64,000 nt of DNA from Bacteroidota bacterium (GTDB lineage Bacteria; Bacteroidota; Bacteroidia; UKL13-3), in contig JAIXWW010000006.1 in the NCBI GenBank assembly GCA_027491085.1, forward strand, positions 1-64,000. The letters are read 5' to 3'. Of this stretch, positions 55,455-63,670 are shown one piece after another. How positions within the stretch are numbered: the first letter of the stretch is position 1; the number at the start of each line of letters is the position of its first letter. The position numbers and the translations under genes are program-made. Under the pieces are notes generated by a model. The model saw only the letters and a program-made list of their open reading frames with translations. It did no database searches and was not told the DNA's origin.

Positions 55455-56279
55455 ATGACAAGTAAATATAATTGGACAACTCTAAAGGAGTACAAGGAAA
55501 TTTTATTTCAATACTACGAAGGTATTGCTAAAATTAGTATTAACCGTCCGCATGTACACAATGCGTTTACCCCACTTACCGTTCAGGAAATGAGTGAGGC
55601 AATGGAATTAGCACGCCAAAACCAAGATGTGCGTGTGGTAATTTTAACTGGCGAAGGCGGAAAAGCTTTTTGTAGTGGTGGCGATCAAAGTGTGCGCGGA
55701 CACGGAGGTTATGTAGGCGATGATGGAATTCCTCGTTTAAATGTATTGGATTTACAAATGCAAATCCGCAGAATTCCTAAGCCAGTTATAGCAATGGTGG
55801 CGGGTTATGCCATTGGTGGGGGACATGTATTGCATGTAATTTGCGATATTTCAATAGCTGCCGAAAATGCTAAATTTGGTCAAACAGGACCAAAAGTGGG
55901 TAGTTTTGATGGTGGATTTGGTGCTGGTTATTTAGCTAGAGTAGTTGGCCAAAAGAAAGCCAGAGAAATTTGGTTTTTATGCGACCAATACAATGCGCAA
56001 GAAGCTTTAGATATGGGCTTGGTAAACAAAGTAGTGCCTTTAGAATTGTTAGAAGACGAAACCATCAAATGGTGTCAGAAAATGATTGAAAAAAGTCCTG
56101 TGGCTTTACGTATGATAAAAGCAAGTTTTAATGCTGAATTAGATGGACAAGCTGGTATTCAAGAATTAGCAGGAAATGCTACTTTGCTTTATTACTTGAG
56201 CGATGAAGCTAAAGAAGGTAAAAATTCGTTCTTAGAAAAACGCAAACCCGACTTCAGTAAATTCCCTAAGTTCCCATAA
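55455..56279 (+). CDS. menB: 1,4-dihydroxy-2-naphthoyl-CoA synthase
   Basis: 274 residues of the crotonase fold that close the second ring of menaquinone precursor from o-succinylbenzoyl-Co[21 protein letters not shown] and [17 protein letters not shown] carry the oxyanion hole and the MenB-type insertion; the [20 protein letters not shown] stretch is specific to MenB. Follows menD across a short hairpin. Confidence 0.94.
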   Translation: MTSKYNWTTLKEYKEILFQYYEGIAKISINRPHVHNAFTPLTVQEMSEAMELARQNQDVRVVILTGEGGKAFCSGGDQSVRGHGGYVGDDGIPRLNVLDLQMQIRRIPKPVIAMVAGYAIGGGHVLHVICDISIAAENAKFGQTGPKVGSFDGGFGAGYLARVVGQKKAREIWFLCDQYNAQEALDMGLVNKVVPLELLEDETIKWCQKMIEKSPVALRMIKASFNAELDGQAGIQELAGNATLLYYLSDEAKEGKNSFLEKRKPDFSKFPKFP

Positions 56280-56318
56280 AATTTGTTCCTAAAAAAATAA
56301 AACATTTATTTGCCCCAA

Positions 56319-57335
56319 ATGATTTTAAAACCCAATATTTCGCTTAAACCATTTAATACTTTTGGTATTGATGCCACTGCATCTGATTTTATTGAAATTG
56401 ATTCGATTGAAACGCTTCAATTTGTTATTGATAACTTCAATTTAGCCAACAGAAAAACACTAATTATAGGTGGTGGAAGCAATATTTTATTAACCAAAAA
56501 TTTTGATGGTTTGGTTTTAAAAATGAGCATTAGAGGCATTGAAAAAGTAAAAGAAGACAACGATTATGTGTATTTAAAAGCCATGGCAGGCGAAACCTGG
56601 CATGGCTTTGTAATGCATTGTGTAGCCAATAATTATTCGGGAGTTGAAAACCTTTCGTTAATACCCGGCTGTGTGGGTGCTGCACCTATGCAAAACATTG
56701 GTGCTTATGGTGTTGAAATTAAAGATACTTGCTTTGAAGTAGAAGCGTACAACATAGAAACCAACGAAGTAAAAATATTTAGCAATGCTGATTGCAAATT
56801 TGGCTACCGCGAAAGTATTTTTAAGCACGAAGCCAAAGGAAAATACATCATTTCATCGGTTACATTTAAATTAGCTAAACAAGCCAAAATCAATGTTTCG
56901 TACGGTGCCATACAAGATGTATTGAAAAGTAAAAACATCGAAAATCCTACCATTCAAGATGTAAGCGAAGCAGTAATTGCCATCCGCGAGTCAAAATTAC
57001 CTAACCCAAAAGTATTGGGAAATGCAGGTAGTTTTTTTAAAAATCCTGAAGTTCCTACTGAAGAATATTTAAGTTTAAAAGAAAAATTCCCAACTTTGGT
57101 TGGTTACAAAACCAGCGAAACCTATACTAAACTAGCCGCAGGTTGGTTAATTGAACAAAGTGGTTGGAAAGGCAAAGTGGTTGGAAACACTGGCTCGCAT
57201 AAAGACCAAGCTTTGGTTTTGGTAAACTATGGCAATGCAACAGGAAATGAAATTTGGAAATTAGCCATGCAAATTCAAGAATCGGTTTTCGAAAAATTTG
57301 GGGTAACCATTGTTCCTGAGGTGAATGTGATTTAG
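56319..57335 (+). CDS. murB: UDP-N-acetylenolpyruvoylglucosamine reductase
   Basis: 338 residues from the ATG at 56319 (a TTG nine bases earlier is less likely). An FAD enzyme that completes UDP-MurNAc. Motifs are GGGSNILL, GCVGAAPMQNIGAYGVEI, GNAGSFFKNP (with the catalytic Ser), AAGWLIEQSGWKG and the final PEVNVI with the catalytic Glu; this arrangement is the type I (E. coli-like) MurB. Confidence 0.93.
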   Translation: MILKPNISLKPFNTFGIDATASDFIEIDSIETLQFVIDNFNLANRKTLIIGGGSNILLTKNFDGLVLKMSIRGIEKVKEDNDYVYLKAMAGETWHGFVMHCVANNYSGVENLSLIPGCVGAAPMQNIGAYGVEIKDTCFEVEAYNIETNEVKIFSNADCKFGYRESIFKHEAKGKYIISSVTFKLAKQAKINVSYGAIQDVLKSKNIENPTIQDVSEAVIAIRESKLPNPKVLGNAGSFFKNPEVPTEEYLSLKEKFPTLVGYKTSETYTKLAAGWLIEQSGWKGKVVGNTGSHKDQALVLVNYGNATGNEIWKLAMQIQESVFEKFGVTIVPEVNVI

Positions 57336-57359
57336 GATTTGTTGGAAAAGTAACCACAT

Positions 57360-57375
57360 CCCGATAGCTATCGGG
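57360..57375. repeat. Palindrome CCCGATAGCTATCGGG
   Basis: Third exact copy of this word, 25 nt after murB, followed by the words CACAGATTACACAGATTT and AACCGCAAAGGAAGCAAGGA. Confidence 0.8.
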
Positions 57376-57455
57376 ATTCACAGATTACACAGATTTTTTT
57401 TGTTTAACCGCAAAGGAAGCAAGGACTTTCGCGAAGAACGTTTAGATGTTTAGTC

Positions 57456-57509
57456 ATTGCAGGCGTCCTAGCCTGCAATAAAAAGATGTTGGCCAAGGAC
57501 GCCAACATC
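57456..57509. repeat. Paired hairpin repeat with GGCGTCC cores
   Basis: ATTGCAGGC-N6-GCCTGCAAT (57456-57479) and GATGTTGGC-N7-GCCAACATC (57485-57509) are two adjacent perfect hairpins. The first contains GGCGTCC and the second its complement GGACGCC. Confidence 0.65.
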
Positions 57510-57555
57510 GGCATCATCAAATTTTCCTATGCAAATGTGTAATCTGTGGCTAATT

Positions 57556-58749
57556 CTATTTAGTTTCCCAAAAACGATATTGTTTGGTTTCGTTAAATAT
57601 AAAAGTCAAAATATTTTTATCGTCTTCGGTTAGTTCTACATTTCTGCGTTTATAAACGGCTTCAGCTGTTTTAAAAAACTTATTGATTACAAATGTTTCA
57701 AAACCTTGTGCGCCACCCCAAGCAAAATCAGGAATGAAGTTGCGTGGAAAACCTGCGCCAAACACATTTGCGCCCACTCCTACTACCGTTCCTGTGTTAA
57801 ACATGGTGTTTATACCACATTTAGCATGATCGGCCATTATTAAGCCGCAAAACGTTAAGCCCGTCTTTTCAAACTTTTGTTTATCGTAATTCCAAAGTTT
57901 TACTTCATCGTAAGTATTTTTAAGGTTAGAGTTATTGGTATCTGCACCCATATTTACCCACTCGCCAATTACTGCATTGCCCACAAACCCATCATGACCT
58001 TTATTGCTGTAAGCAAAAAACACTGCGTTACTAACCTCACCACCTACTTTGCAATAAGGACCAACAGTAGTTCCACCGTAAATTTTAGCATCCATTTTTA
58101 AACCAGCATGTTCGCACAAGGCAAAAGGCCCGCGTATTTTGCAGCCTTCCATTACTTCAGCATCGGCAGCTATATAAATTGGTCCACCCGAAGCATTTAA
58201 AATACTGCATTCTACAATAGCGCCTTCTTCTAAAAACACATTTTCGGGTTTTATAACTTGGTTGGTACTTGAAATTGGTTGCGATTTACGACCAGCAGTT
58301 AATAATTTAAAATCATCTTCAATACCTTTGGCATTGTTCGAAAAAATATCTTGAGGAAATTTGATATGAATAAAATCCTCCGCTATGGTTTCAATTAATT
58401 CAAATTGAGTAGCAATATTGGCAATATCAACAAACAAAGCACTGTTAAAGGCAATAATTACATTGTTTTTATAAAGCGCTTGTCCTTTGGTTAAACTGCT
58501 AATTTCATTTACTAAAACCTCTGTAGGGCAAATACTTCCATTAACAAAAATATTTTCAGCAGCTAATGTAATTGGAAATTTGTTTTGCAAATAATCCATT
58601 GTTAAATACGAAACATTGGTTTTTAAATGCTTTTCCCATTTTTGAGCTATGGTTAAAATACCACACCTAACATTAGCCACAGGCCTAGTAAAAGTTAATG
58701 GTAACAAATTTTGTCTATCGGTAGGGTTATCAAATAAAATGTAATTCAT
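57556..58749 (-). CDS. Alternative bacterial GlmU (UDP-GlcNAc pyrophosphorylase-like)
   Basis: A 397-residue nucleotidyltransferase plus left-handed beta-helix protein of the Bacteroidota-type GlmU family. The N-terminus MNYILFDNPTDRQNLLPLTF and FTRPVANVRCGILTIAQKWE replace the usual LAAGxGTRM. Hexapeptide-type repeats follow from about 175 (VFLEEGAIVECSILNASGG, KIRGPFALCEHAGLKMDAKI). It probably makes UDP-GlcNAc for wall and glycan synthesis; not shown biochemically here. Confidence 0.82.
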   Translation of the reverse strand: MNYILFDNPTDRQNLLPLTFTRPVANVRCGILTIAQKWEKHLKTNVSYLTMDYLQNKFPITLAAENIFVNGSICPTEVLVNEISSLTKGQALYKNNVIIAFNSALFVDIANIATQFELIETIAEDFIHIKFPQDIFSNNAKGIEDDFKLLTAGRKSQPISSTNQVIKPENVFLEEGAIVECSILNASGGPIYIAADAEVMEGCKIRGPFALCEHAGLKMDAKIYGGTTVGPYCKVGGEVSNAVFFAYSNKGHDGFVGNAVIGEWVNMGADTNNSNLKNTYDEVKLWNYDKQKFEKTGLTFCGLIMADHAKCGINTMFNTGTVVGVGANVFGAGFPRNFIPDFAWGGAQGFETFVINKFFKTAEAVYKRRNVELTEDDKNILTFIFNETKQYRFWETK

Positions 58750-58796
58750 AGTGTAAAAATTTTTATAAAATAAAACTGCAATTAGCTAAAAATAAA

Positions 58797-58820
58797 AAAG
58801 CCTTCCAAATGGAAGGCTTT
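58797..58820 (-). terminator. Terminator of rpmE2
   Basis: AAAGCCTTCC-AAAT-GGAAGGCTTT with a T run on the minus strand (A run 58794-58799). Confidence 0.82.
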
Positions 58821-58842
58821 AAATATTTGTAAACAAAAAAAA

Positions 58843-59091
58843 TTATTTTTTTGCGTAACGTTTGTTGAATTTATCAATACGACCTGCAGTATCAATTAAC
58901 ATGCTTTGGCCTGTAAAAAACGGATGTGATTTGTAAGAAATCTCTAATTTGAATAAAGGATATTCAATTCCATCTTCTAATGTAATTGTATCTTTAGTAT
59001 CTACTGTTGAACCAGTTACAAAAGTATATCCGTTACTCATATCTTTAAATGCAACTTTTCTATAATTTTCTGGATGAATTCCTGCTTTCAT
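58843..59091 (-). CDS. rpmE2: 50S ribosomal protein L31 type B
   Basis: 82 residues from the Met at 59091 ([15 protein letters not shown]); an earlier Met at 59142 overlaps the promoter. The Cys residues of zinc-binding L31 are absent, so this is the zinc-free type [21 protein letters not shown] is diagnostic. It has its own promoter. Confidence 0.95.
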   Translation of the reverse strand: MKAGIHPENYRKVAFKDMSNGYTFVTGSTVDTKDTITLEDGIEYPLFKLEISYKSHPFFTGQSMLIDTAGRIDKFNKRYAKK

Positions 59092-59112
59092 TTTATTTAT
59101 TATTTTGGAGTG

Positions 59113-59143
59113 CAAAAGTAATTTATTTTGAAATAAATGCAAA
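59113..59143 (-). promoter_or_regulatory. rpmE2 promoter
   Basis: TTTG, exactly 19 bases, then TACTTTTG on the minus strand, with the start site about 15 nt before the start codon. Confidence 0.75.
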
Positions 59144-59204
59144 TATATTCGAGAAAAATATTTTTATTTTACCATAAAATAATCCAAAAGCATTGTAAAA
59201 TCTA

Positions 59205-59235
59205 TTCGGAAAGCTTTTAATAATAAATATATTTG
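59205..59235 (+). promoter_or_regulatory. Promoter of the phosphoribosyltransferase gene
   Basis: TTCG, 19 bases, then TATATTTG, about 20 nt before the GTG start at 59256: one base off the full consensus. Confidence 0.6.
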
Positions 59236-59255
59236 CCCTATAATTTTTTATAAAA

Positions 59256-59753
59256 GTGAAAACAAAAGTACTCAATCATTCAGACATTGAAAAAATTATT
59301 AAGCGTATGGCTTACCAAATTTATGAAAATAATTTTGGCGATAAACACATTACGTTTGTTGGCATTAGCTCGCGCGGATATGAAATTGCTAAATTATTGC
59401 AAGCTGAATTAGATATAATCAGTAATTTAAAATCAAATTTACTTGAAATTACTATTGATAAAGAAGCGCCATCTATTGAAAGTACGGTAATTAAACCTAC
59501 AAAATTTGAAGTAAAAGGCACTGTAGTAATTATTGATGATGTGTTAAACACCGGCCGCACTTTGGTTTATGCAGCATTGCCATTTTTAAATTATAAAATA
59601 GCTAAATTACAAGTAGCAGTGTTGGTTGATAGAAACCATAAAAAATTTCCAATAGCTGCTGATTATACTGGCATTCAGTTAAACACTACTTTTCAAGAAC
59701 ATGTAAGTGTGGAACAAAATAAAAAGAAACATTTTGAAGTTTACTTACAGTAA
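59256..59753 (+). CDS. PyrR-like phosphoribosyltransferase
   Basis: 165 residues from a GTG codon. The PRPP-binding motif VVIIDDVLNTGRTL lies near residue 90, and VDRNHKKFPIAADYTGIQLN resembles PyrR, which has uracil phosphoribosyltransferase activity. Whether it also binds RNA is not evident; no pyr genes are nearby. It converges on the HU gene and they share a terminator. Confidence 0.8.
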   Translation: MKTKVLNHSDIEKIIKRMAYQIYENNFGDKHITFVGISSRGYEIAKLLQAELDIISNLKSNLLEITIDKEAPSIESTVIKPTKFEVKGTVVIIDDVLNTGRTLVYAALPFLNYKIAKLQVAVLVDRNHKKFPIAADYTGIQLNTTFQEHVSVEQNKKKHFEVYLQ

Positions 59754-59785
59754 AGTGAAATAAAAACATTTAATGTGTAAAAACA

Positions 59786-59815
59786 AAAAAGGCTGTTCAA
59801 ACGAACAGCCTTTTT
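59786..59815. terminator. Bidirectional terminator
   Basis: AAAAAGGCTGTTC-AAAC-GAACAGCCTTTTT between the phosphoribosyltransferase gene (plus) and the HU gene (minus). Confidence 0.85.
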
Positions 59816-59843
59816 AATTTCTTTGCTACAATAGCTTGTTAAA

Positions 59844-60116
59844 TTACTTAACTTTAGCTTGTAAGTTAGCACCAGCTTTGAACTTAACAACCTTTTTAGC
59901 AGGAATGTTAATTTCTTTACCCGTTTGAGGATTACGTCCTTTACGAGCAGCACGTTTAGTTACCGAAAAGGTTCCAAAACCAACTAAAATTACTTTGTCG
60001 TTTTTCTTTAATGCTCCTTGAGTTGATAACATAAATGCATCTAAAGAAGCAGCAGCTTGAACTTTAGTAATACCGGCAGCTTTTGCCATTGAATCGATTA
60101 AGTCTGATTTGTTCAT
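59844..60116 (-). CDS. hup: HU family DNA-binding protein
   Basis: 90 residues: MNKSDLIDSMAKAAGITKVQ, VGFGTFSVTKRAARKGRNPQ and KVVKFKAGANLQAKVK. The arm carries the RNPQTG motif with the intercalating Pro. A nucleoid-bending protein. Own promoter and terminator. Confidence 0.94.
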   Translation of the reverse strand: MNKSDLIDSMAKAAGITKVQAAASLDAFMLSTQGALKKNDKVILVGFGTFSVTKRAARKGRNPQTGKEINIPAKKVVKFKAGANLQAKVK

Positions 60117-60143
60117 ATATTATATTTAAAAATTTTTGCATAA

Positions 60144-60174
60144 CGAAAGTAGTTATACTATTTAAAAAATCAAG
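60144..60174 (-). promoter_or_regulatory. HU gene promoter
   Basis: CTTG, exactly 19 bases, then TACTTTCG on the minus strand, one base off TAnnTTTG, 28 nt before the start codon. Confidence 0.65.
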
Positions 60175-60258
60175 TGTTGTGTCAAATTTTTCAAAAAAAA
60201 TACAAAATTAAATTTTCACACATTATCAACAAAAAGCAAGGATTAGTTATATTTAATA

Positions 60259-60759
60259 CTAAAAACCATATGTTAAAATTAGCTGAGACGCTTTATTTAC
60301 AAAGGTTTGCACTGATTCTTGTGGTACACCAAAAGTGTATTTTGCTTGGCTATAATAGTCTTTTCTTTTAATCAATAATTCATCTATTTTTACTTCAATT
60401 TCGGGCTTTAAAAGGTTAAAGAACAATGGTCTCTGCTTCTTTGCATTCAAAATTCTATCTACCAAAATACCTTTATTGGCATTTATGTAAATAGTTATGC
60501 CTGTATTATTCATCAATTGCATGTTGGTAAAATAACAAGGACAACCTCCGCCAGTACTCACTAAAACATGGCTTAAAAGTGATGTTTCAAGTAAACATTT
60601 CTGCTCTATATCTCTAAAATATTCTTCACCTTTTTGTTCAAAAATATTTTCAATACTCATACCTGTTGTTTTTTCAATCATTTCATCAAGATCAATAAAC
60701 GAGTATTTTAAGGCATTGGCAAGCTTTTTACCCCAAGTACTTTTACCTGAACCTGGCAT
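60259..60759 (-). CDS. aroK: Shikimate kinase, start codon uncertain
   Basis: 166 residues from the only available ATG, which would begin in the middle of the P-loop (MPGSGKST). The expected first strand is encoded in frame just upstream (RVYIIG before MPGSGKST), but no ATG, GTG or TTG lies there. ATC at 60787-60789 stands where a start is expected, and beyond it is the AT-rich word repeat GAATTATGAATG. The remainder has DLDEMI, FRDIEQ and STGGG of shikimate kinase. Either a non-standard start (AUC), a mutated start, or a sequence error. Confidence 0.82.
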   Translation of the reverse strand: MPGSGKSTWGKKLANALKYSFIDLDEMIEKTTGMSIENIFEQKGEEYFRDIEQKCLLETSLLSHVLVSTGGGCPCYFTNMQLMNNTGITIYINANKGILVDRILNAKKQRPLFFNLLKPEIEVKIDELLIKRKDYYSQAKYTFGVPQESVQTFVNKASQLILTYGF

Positions 60760-60889
60760 GCCGATTATATATACTCTTTGATTTTTGATAACAGCTTCTT
60801 GAATTATGAATGGTGAATTATGAATTTTGAATGCGTTTGAAAGTAACTACTTTAATATACTAATTACCAATAAACTGAATAACTAATAA

Positions 60890-62002
60890 TTATTGCATGT
60901 AACGCATTACAATATCGTAGGTTGGGAAGTTATAAGCACTCCATTTTTTTACAACCACTCCACCTTTCATTAATATCAATCCTGGGTTTGAGCGAACCAT
61001 TGATTTTAAAGGAACTGCATCTACTGTATAATAATTAAATGCCAATTGATTTTGATGGCGATAAGCCTCTAAAGTTTCAGCCGAAGTTGCAGTTAAAGCC
61101 CAAAATTCTTTGCCATCTTTTTTACAATCATCGGCTAATAAAGCTATTTGTTTTTCTAAGCCTTTGCGGCCTTCGGTTACCGATTTTTGAACCAATACTA
61201 GTTTAAAACCTTTATTGGCAAATAAACTATCTGTATAGTTTAAACCATCGGTATTGGTAAGGCTAAAATCGTGAATAGGCGCCTTGCAACCTTCGCGCAC
61301 TACTTTATCAATTCTATCTACAAATTTATAGTTAGTATCGTTTGGAATATGGTTAACATCAAATTCTTCTTTTACGCCATTTTTTTCGTAAATAAACATC
61401 ATAACGACCGAATCTACTGGAGAACCCGGAGGGCAAACCATTTTATCTGGAATATTATTACCAACTTTGTATGGTAAAAAATCTTTTACAGGTAAAAACA
61501 TGTAAGTGTAAAAAGTAAAGAATGTTACTACTAAAAATGCTACCGAAAGTGCAATATTTTGCAAAGTAAATTTCAGTAGTGGTTTTAAATGTTTTTGCCC
61601 AAAGAAAATGAATAAAATAAGCACCAATAAAATCAAATCTTTATAAAACGATTCAACAGGTTTTAACTTAATGGCATCGCCAAAGCAACCGCAATCGGTA
61701 ACTTTATGGGTAATGGCTGAATAGCCTGTTAAAAGTGTAAAAAACACTATCATTAATAATAATAACCATGCATTTAGTTTATTAAAAGCACCTAGCAATA
61801 ATGCTACACCACTAATAATTTCGAAAATACAAATAAACATGGCCAAAGACACTGCATAAGGAATAAAAATTGGCATGTGAAACACCTCAAAATATTCTTC
61901 TAATTTATAACTAAAACCTATGGTATCATTGGCTTTAATTAATCCTGAAATAATAAATAATACGCCTACAAATACTCGGCTAATTTGTGTTATAATTTTC
62001 AT
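60890..62002 (-). CDS. BT_3928-like protein: DoxX/MauE-type membrane domain plus thioredoxin-like region
   Basis: 370 residues. Residues 1-145 hold about four membrane helices of the DoxX/MauE type with a conserved DCGCFGD motif near 104. A fifth helix near 150 is followed by about 200 extracytoplasmic residues with a thioredoxin-like pattern (LVLVQKSV, a helix, GLILMKGGVVVKKWS) but no CxxC. A redox or membrane-stress role is a guess. Same strand as, and downstream of, the DUF1599 gene. Confidence 0.72.
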   Translation of the reverse strand: MKIITQISRVFVGVLFIISGLIKANDTIGFSYKLEEYFEVFHMPIFIPYAVSLAMFICIFEIISGVALLLGAFNKLNAWLLLLMIVFFTLLTGYSAITHKVTDCGCFGDAIKLKPVESFYKDLILLVLILFIFFGQKHLKPLLKFTLQNIALSVAFLVVTFFTFYTYMFLPVKDFLPYKVGNNIPDKMVCPPGSPVDSVVMMFIYEKNGVKEEFDVNHIPNDTNYKFVDRIDKVVREGCKAPIHDFSLTNTDGLNYTDSLFANKGFKLVLVQKSVTEGRKGLEKQIALLADDCKKDGKEFWALTATSAETLEAYRHQNQLAFNYYTVDAVPLKSMVRSNPGLILMKGGVVVKKWSAYNFPTYDIVMRYMQ

Positions 62003-62104
62003 GTGTTTATATTGTTAAAATTGTTGTATTGCTTAATTGTTAAATTGTTTAACTGCTGAATTGTATAATTGTTCAATAGCTTATTGAACTTTTGGAAACA
62101 ACCC

Positions 62105-62139
62105 CAGAGGCCAGAAGCTAGAGGCTAGAGGCCGAAAGC
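62105..62139. repeat. Tandem 7-mer repeat at the end of the DUF1599 gene
   Basis: Five units CAGAGGC, CAGAAGC, TAGAGGC, TAGAGGC and CGAAAGC. The gene on the minus strand reads through the last units and stops in the third. Confidence 0.7.
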
Positions 62140-62663
62140 TTAATTAAAGCAAAAACAGAATAATTTATCATATCCATTAAGTTGCTATCAATTCCTTCGC
62201 TGGCTATGGTTTTTCCTTTATTATCTAAAATTTGTTTCATACGCTGAATGCGCATTAATTGCATATCAGTAAAGGTGGTAACCAACATATCGCGCCAAAC
62301 TTCGCCATAATCGTGGTTTTTTTCTTCCATCAAGGTTTTGGTTTGTGATACATATTTATCGTAAAGCATAGCAATGGTTTCTTGTGGTAAATCCATTTGT
62401 TTGTTATCAACCAATTCTAATTGAATTAAACCCATAATACAATAATTAATAATGCCCATAAACTCAGGTTCAATACCCTCGTTTACCTTCATGGTTCCAT
62501 TATCTTCAATGGTTCTAATACGGTTAGCTTTTATATAAATTTGGTCTATAATACTACTAATACGCATTATGCGCCACGAAGTACCATAATCTGCATTTTT
62601 ATTTATAAATACTGCTCTACATTTCTGTATTACAGAATCGTATTGAGTTGAAGTTTTGCTCAT
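62118..62663 (-). CDS. DUF1599 protein (two nucleotide-modification-associated domains)
   Basis: 181 residues with an internal duplication: NADYGTSWRIMR near residue 23 and NHDYGEVWRDML near 114, each followed by a helical region and ending in MGIINYCIMGLIQLEL or MDMINYSVFALIKL. The DUF1599 family (Nmad1) is named for genomic links to nucleotide modification; the function is unknown. The last five residues (SASSL) come from a tandem 7-bp repeat, so the natural end may be earlier. Divergent from folP. Confidence 0.83.
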   Translation of the reverse strand: MSKTSTQYDSVIQKCRAVFINKNADYGTSWRIMRISSIIDQIYIKANRIRTIEDNGTMKVNEGIEPEFMGIINYCIMGLIQLELVDNKQMDLPQETIAMLYDKYVSQTKTLMEEKNHDYGEVWRDMLVTTFTDMQLMRIQRMKQILDNKGKTIASEGIDSNLMDMINYSVFALIKLSASSL

Positions 62664-62730
62664 TCTGTTTTTTAAAAATTATTTATAAAACCTATTTTTA
62701 TATTGCGCAAAATTAAACCTACATCTCACA

Positions 62731-63576
62731 TTGCAAACATTTAAATCTAAAAAATATATTAATTGTAAAGGAAAATTGGTAAACCTTGAAAAACCTGCTG
62801 TAATGGGTATTTTAAATATTACCAACGATAGTTTTTTTGATGGAGGCAAACACAATTCGGTTGATAATGCGCTTTTTCAAACTGAAAAAATGCTGAACGA
62901 GGGTGCTACTTTTATAGATATTGGCGCACAATCTACTAGGCCAGGAGCTGATATGATAGGTCAAGAAGCCGAATTAAAAGCCGCTATTCCTGTAATTGAA
63001 AAACTAGCTGAAAAATTTCCTGAAATTATTATCTCCATTGATACTTTTAGAGCCGAAGTGGCCCAACAAGCCATAGCCGCAGGTGCTGCTATGATTAACG
63101 ATGTATCTGGTGGAGAAGATGACCCAAAAATGTTTGAAACTGTAATTAACTTAAAAGTGCCATATATTTTAATGCACAAACAAGGCGATTATAAAACCAT
63201 GCACCATAACCCCACTTATCAAAATGTGGTTACTGATATTATGAACTATTTTATTCCAAAAGTAGAGTATTTAAAGCAAAATGGTGTAGCTGATTTAATT
63301 TTAGATTTGGGGTTTGGGTTTGGCAAAAACTTAGAGCATAATTACGAATTGCTTAGTAAAATGGATAGATTCAAAATATTTGAATTACCAATTTTAGTAG
63401 GAGTTTCTCGCAAAAAAATGATTCAAAATGTAATAGAAGCTGATGCACAACACGCACTTAACGGCACTACTGTAGTTAATACCATAGCCTTGATGAAAGG
63501 CGCTAAAATACTGCGCGTTCATGATGTAAAAGAAGCTGTTGAAGCAGTGAAGATAATGATGCAGTGTAAATGCTGA
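62731..63576 (+). CDS. folP: Dihydropteroate synthase
   Basis: 281 residues starting at TTG (62731), since no ATG occurs before the first motif. A TIM-barrel enzyme joining p-aminobenzoate to the pterin. Motifs are MGILNITNDSFFDGG, FIDIGAQSTRPGA, ISIDTFRAEVAQ, NDVSGG and VSRKKM; these hold the PABA and pterin sites. cdaA follows, as usual in this phylum. Confidence 0.94.
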   Translation: MQTFKSKKYINCKGKLVNLEKPAVMGILNITNDSFFDGGKHNSVDNALFQTEKMLNEGATFIDIGAQSTRPGADMIGQEAELKAAIPVIEKLAEKFPEIIISIDTFRAEVAQQAIAAGAAMINDVSGGEDDPKMFETVINLKVPYILMHKQGDYKTMHHNPTYQNVVTDIMNYFIPKVEYLKQNGVADLILDLGFGFGKNLEHNYELLSKMDRFKIFELPILVGVSRKKMIQNVIEADAQHALNGTTVVNTIALMKGAKILRVHDVKEAVEAVKIMMQCKC

Positions 63577-63670
63577 ATTATGAATTATGAATGTTGAATT
63601 GTAAATTGCGTTTCTAAACTTGAATTTAAAATCTCTAAATCATCAAGTCGTAAATCTCTGAATTAACTAA

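Noticed and set aside
62030..62139. Short tandem repeats resembling a CRISPR array
   Set aside because: Units are 7 bp without spacers and there are no cas genes.
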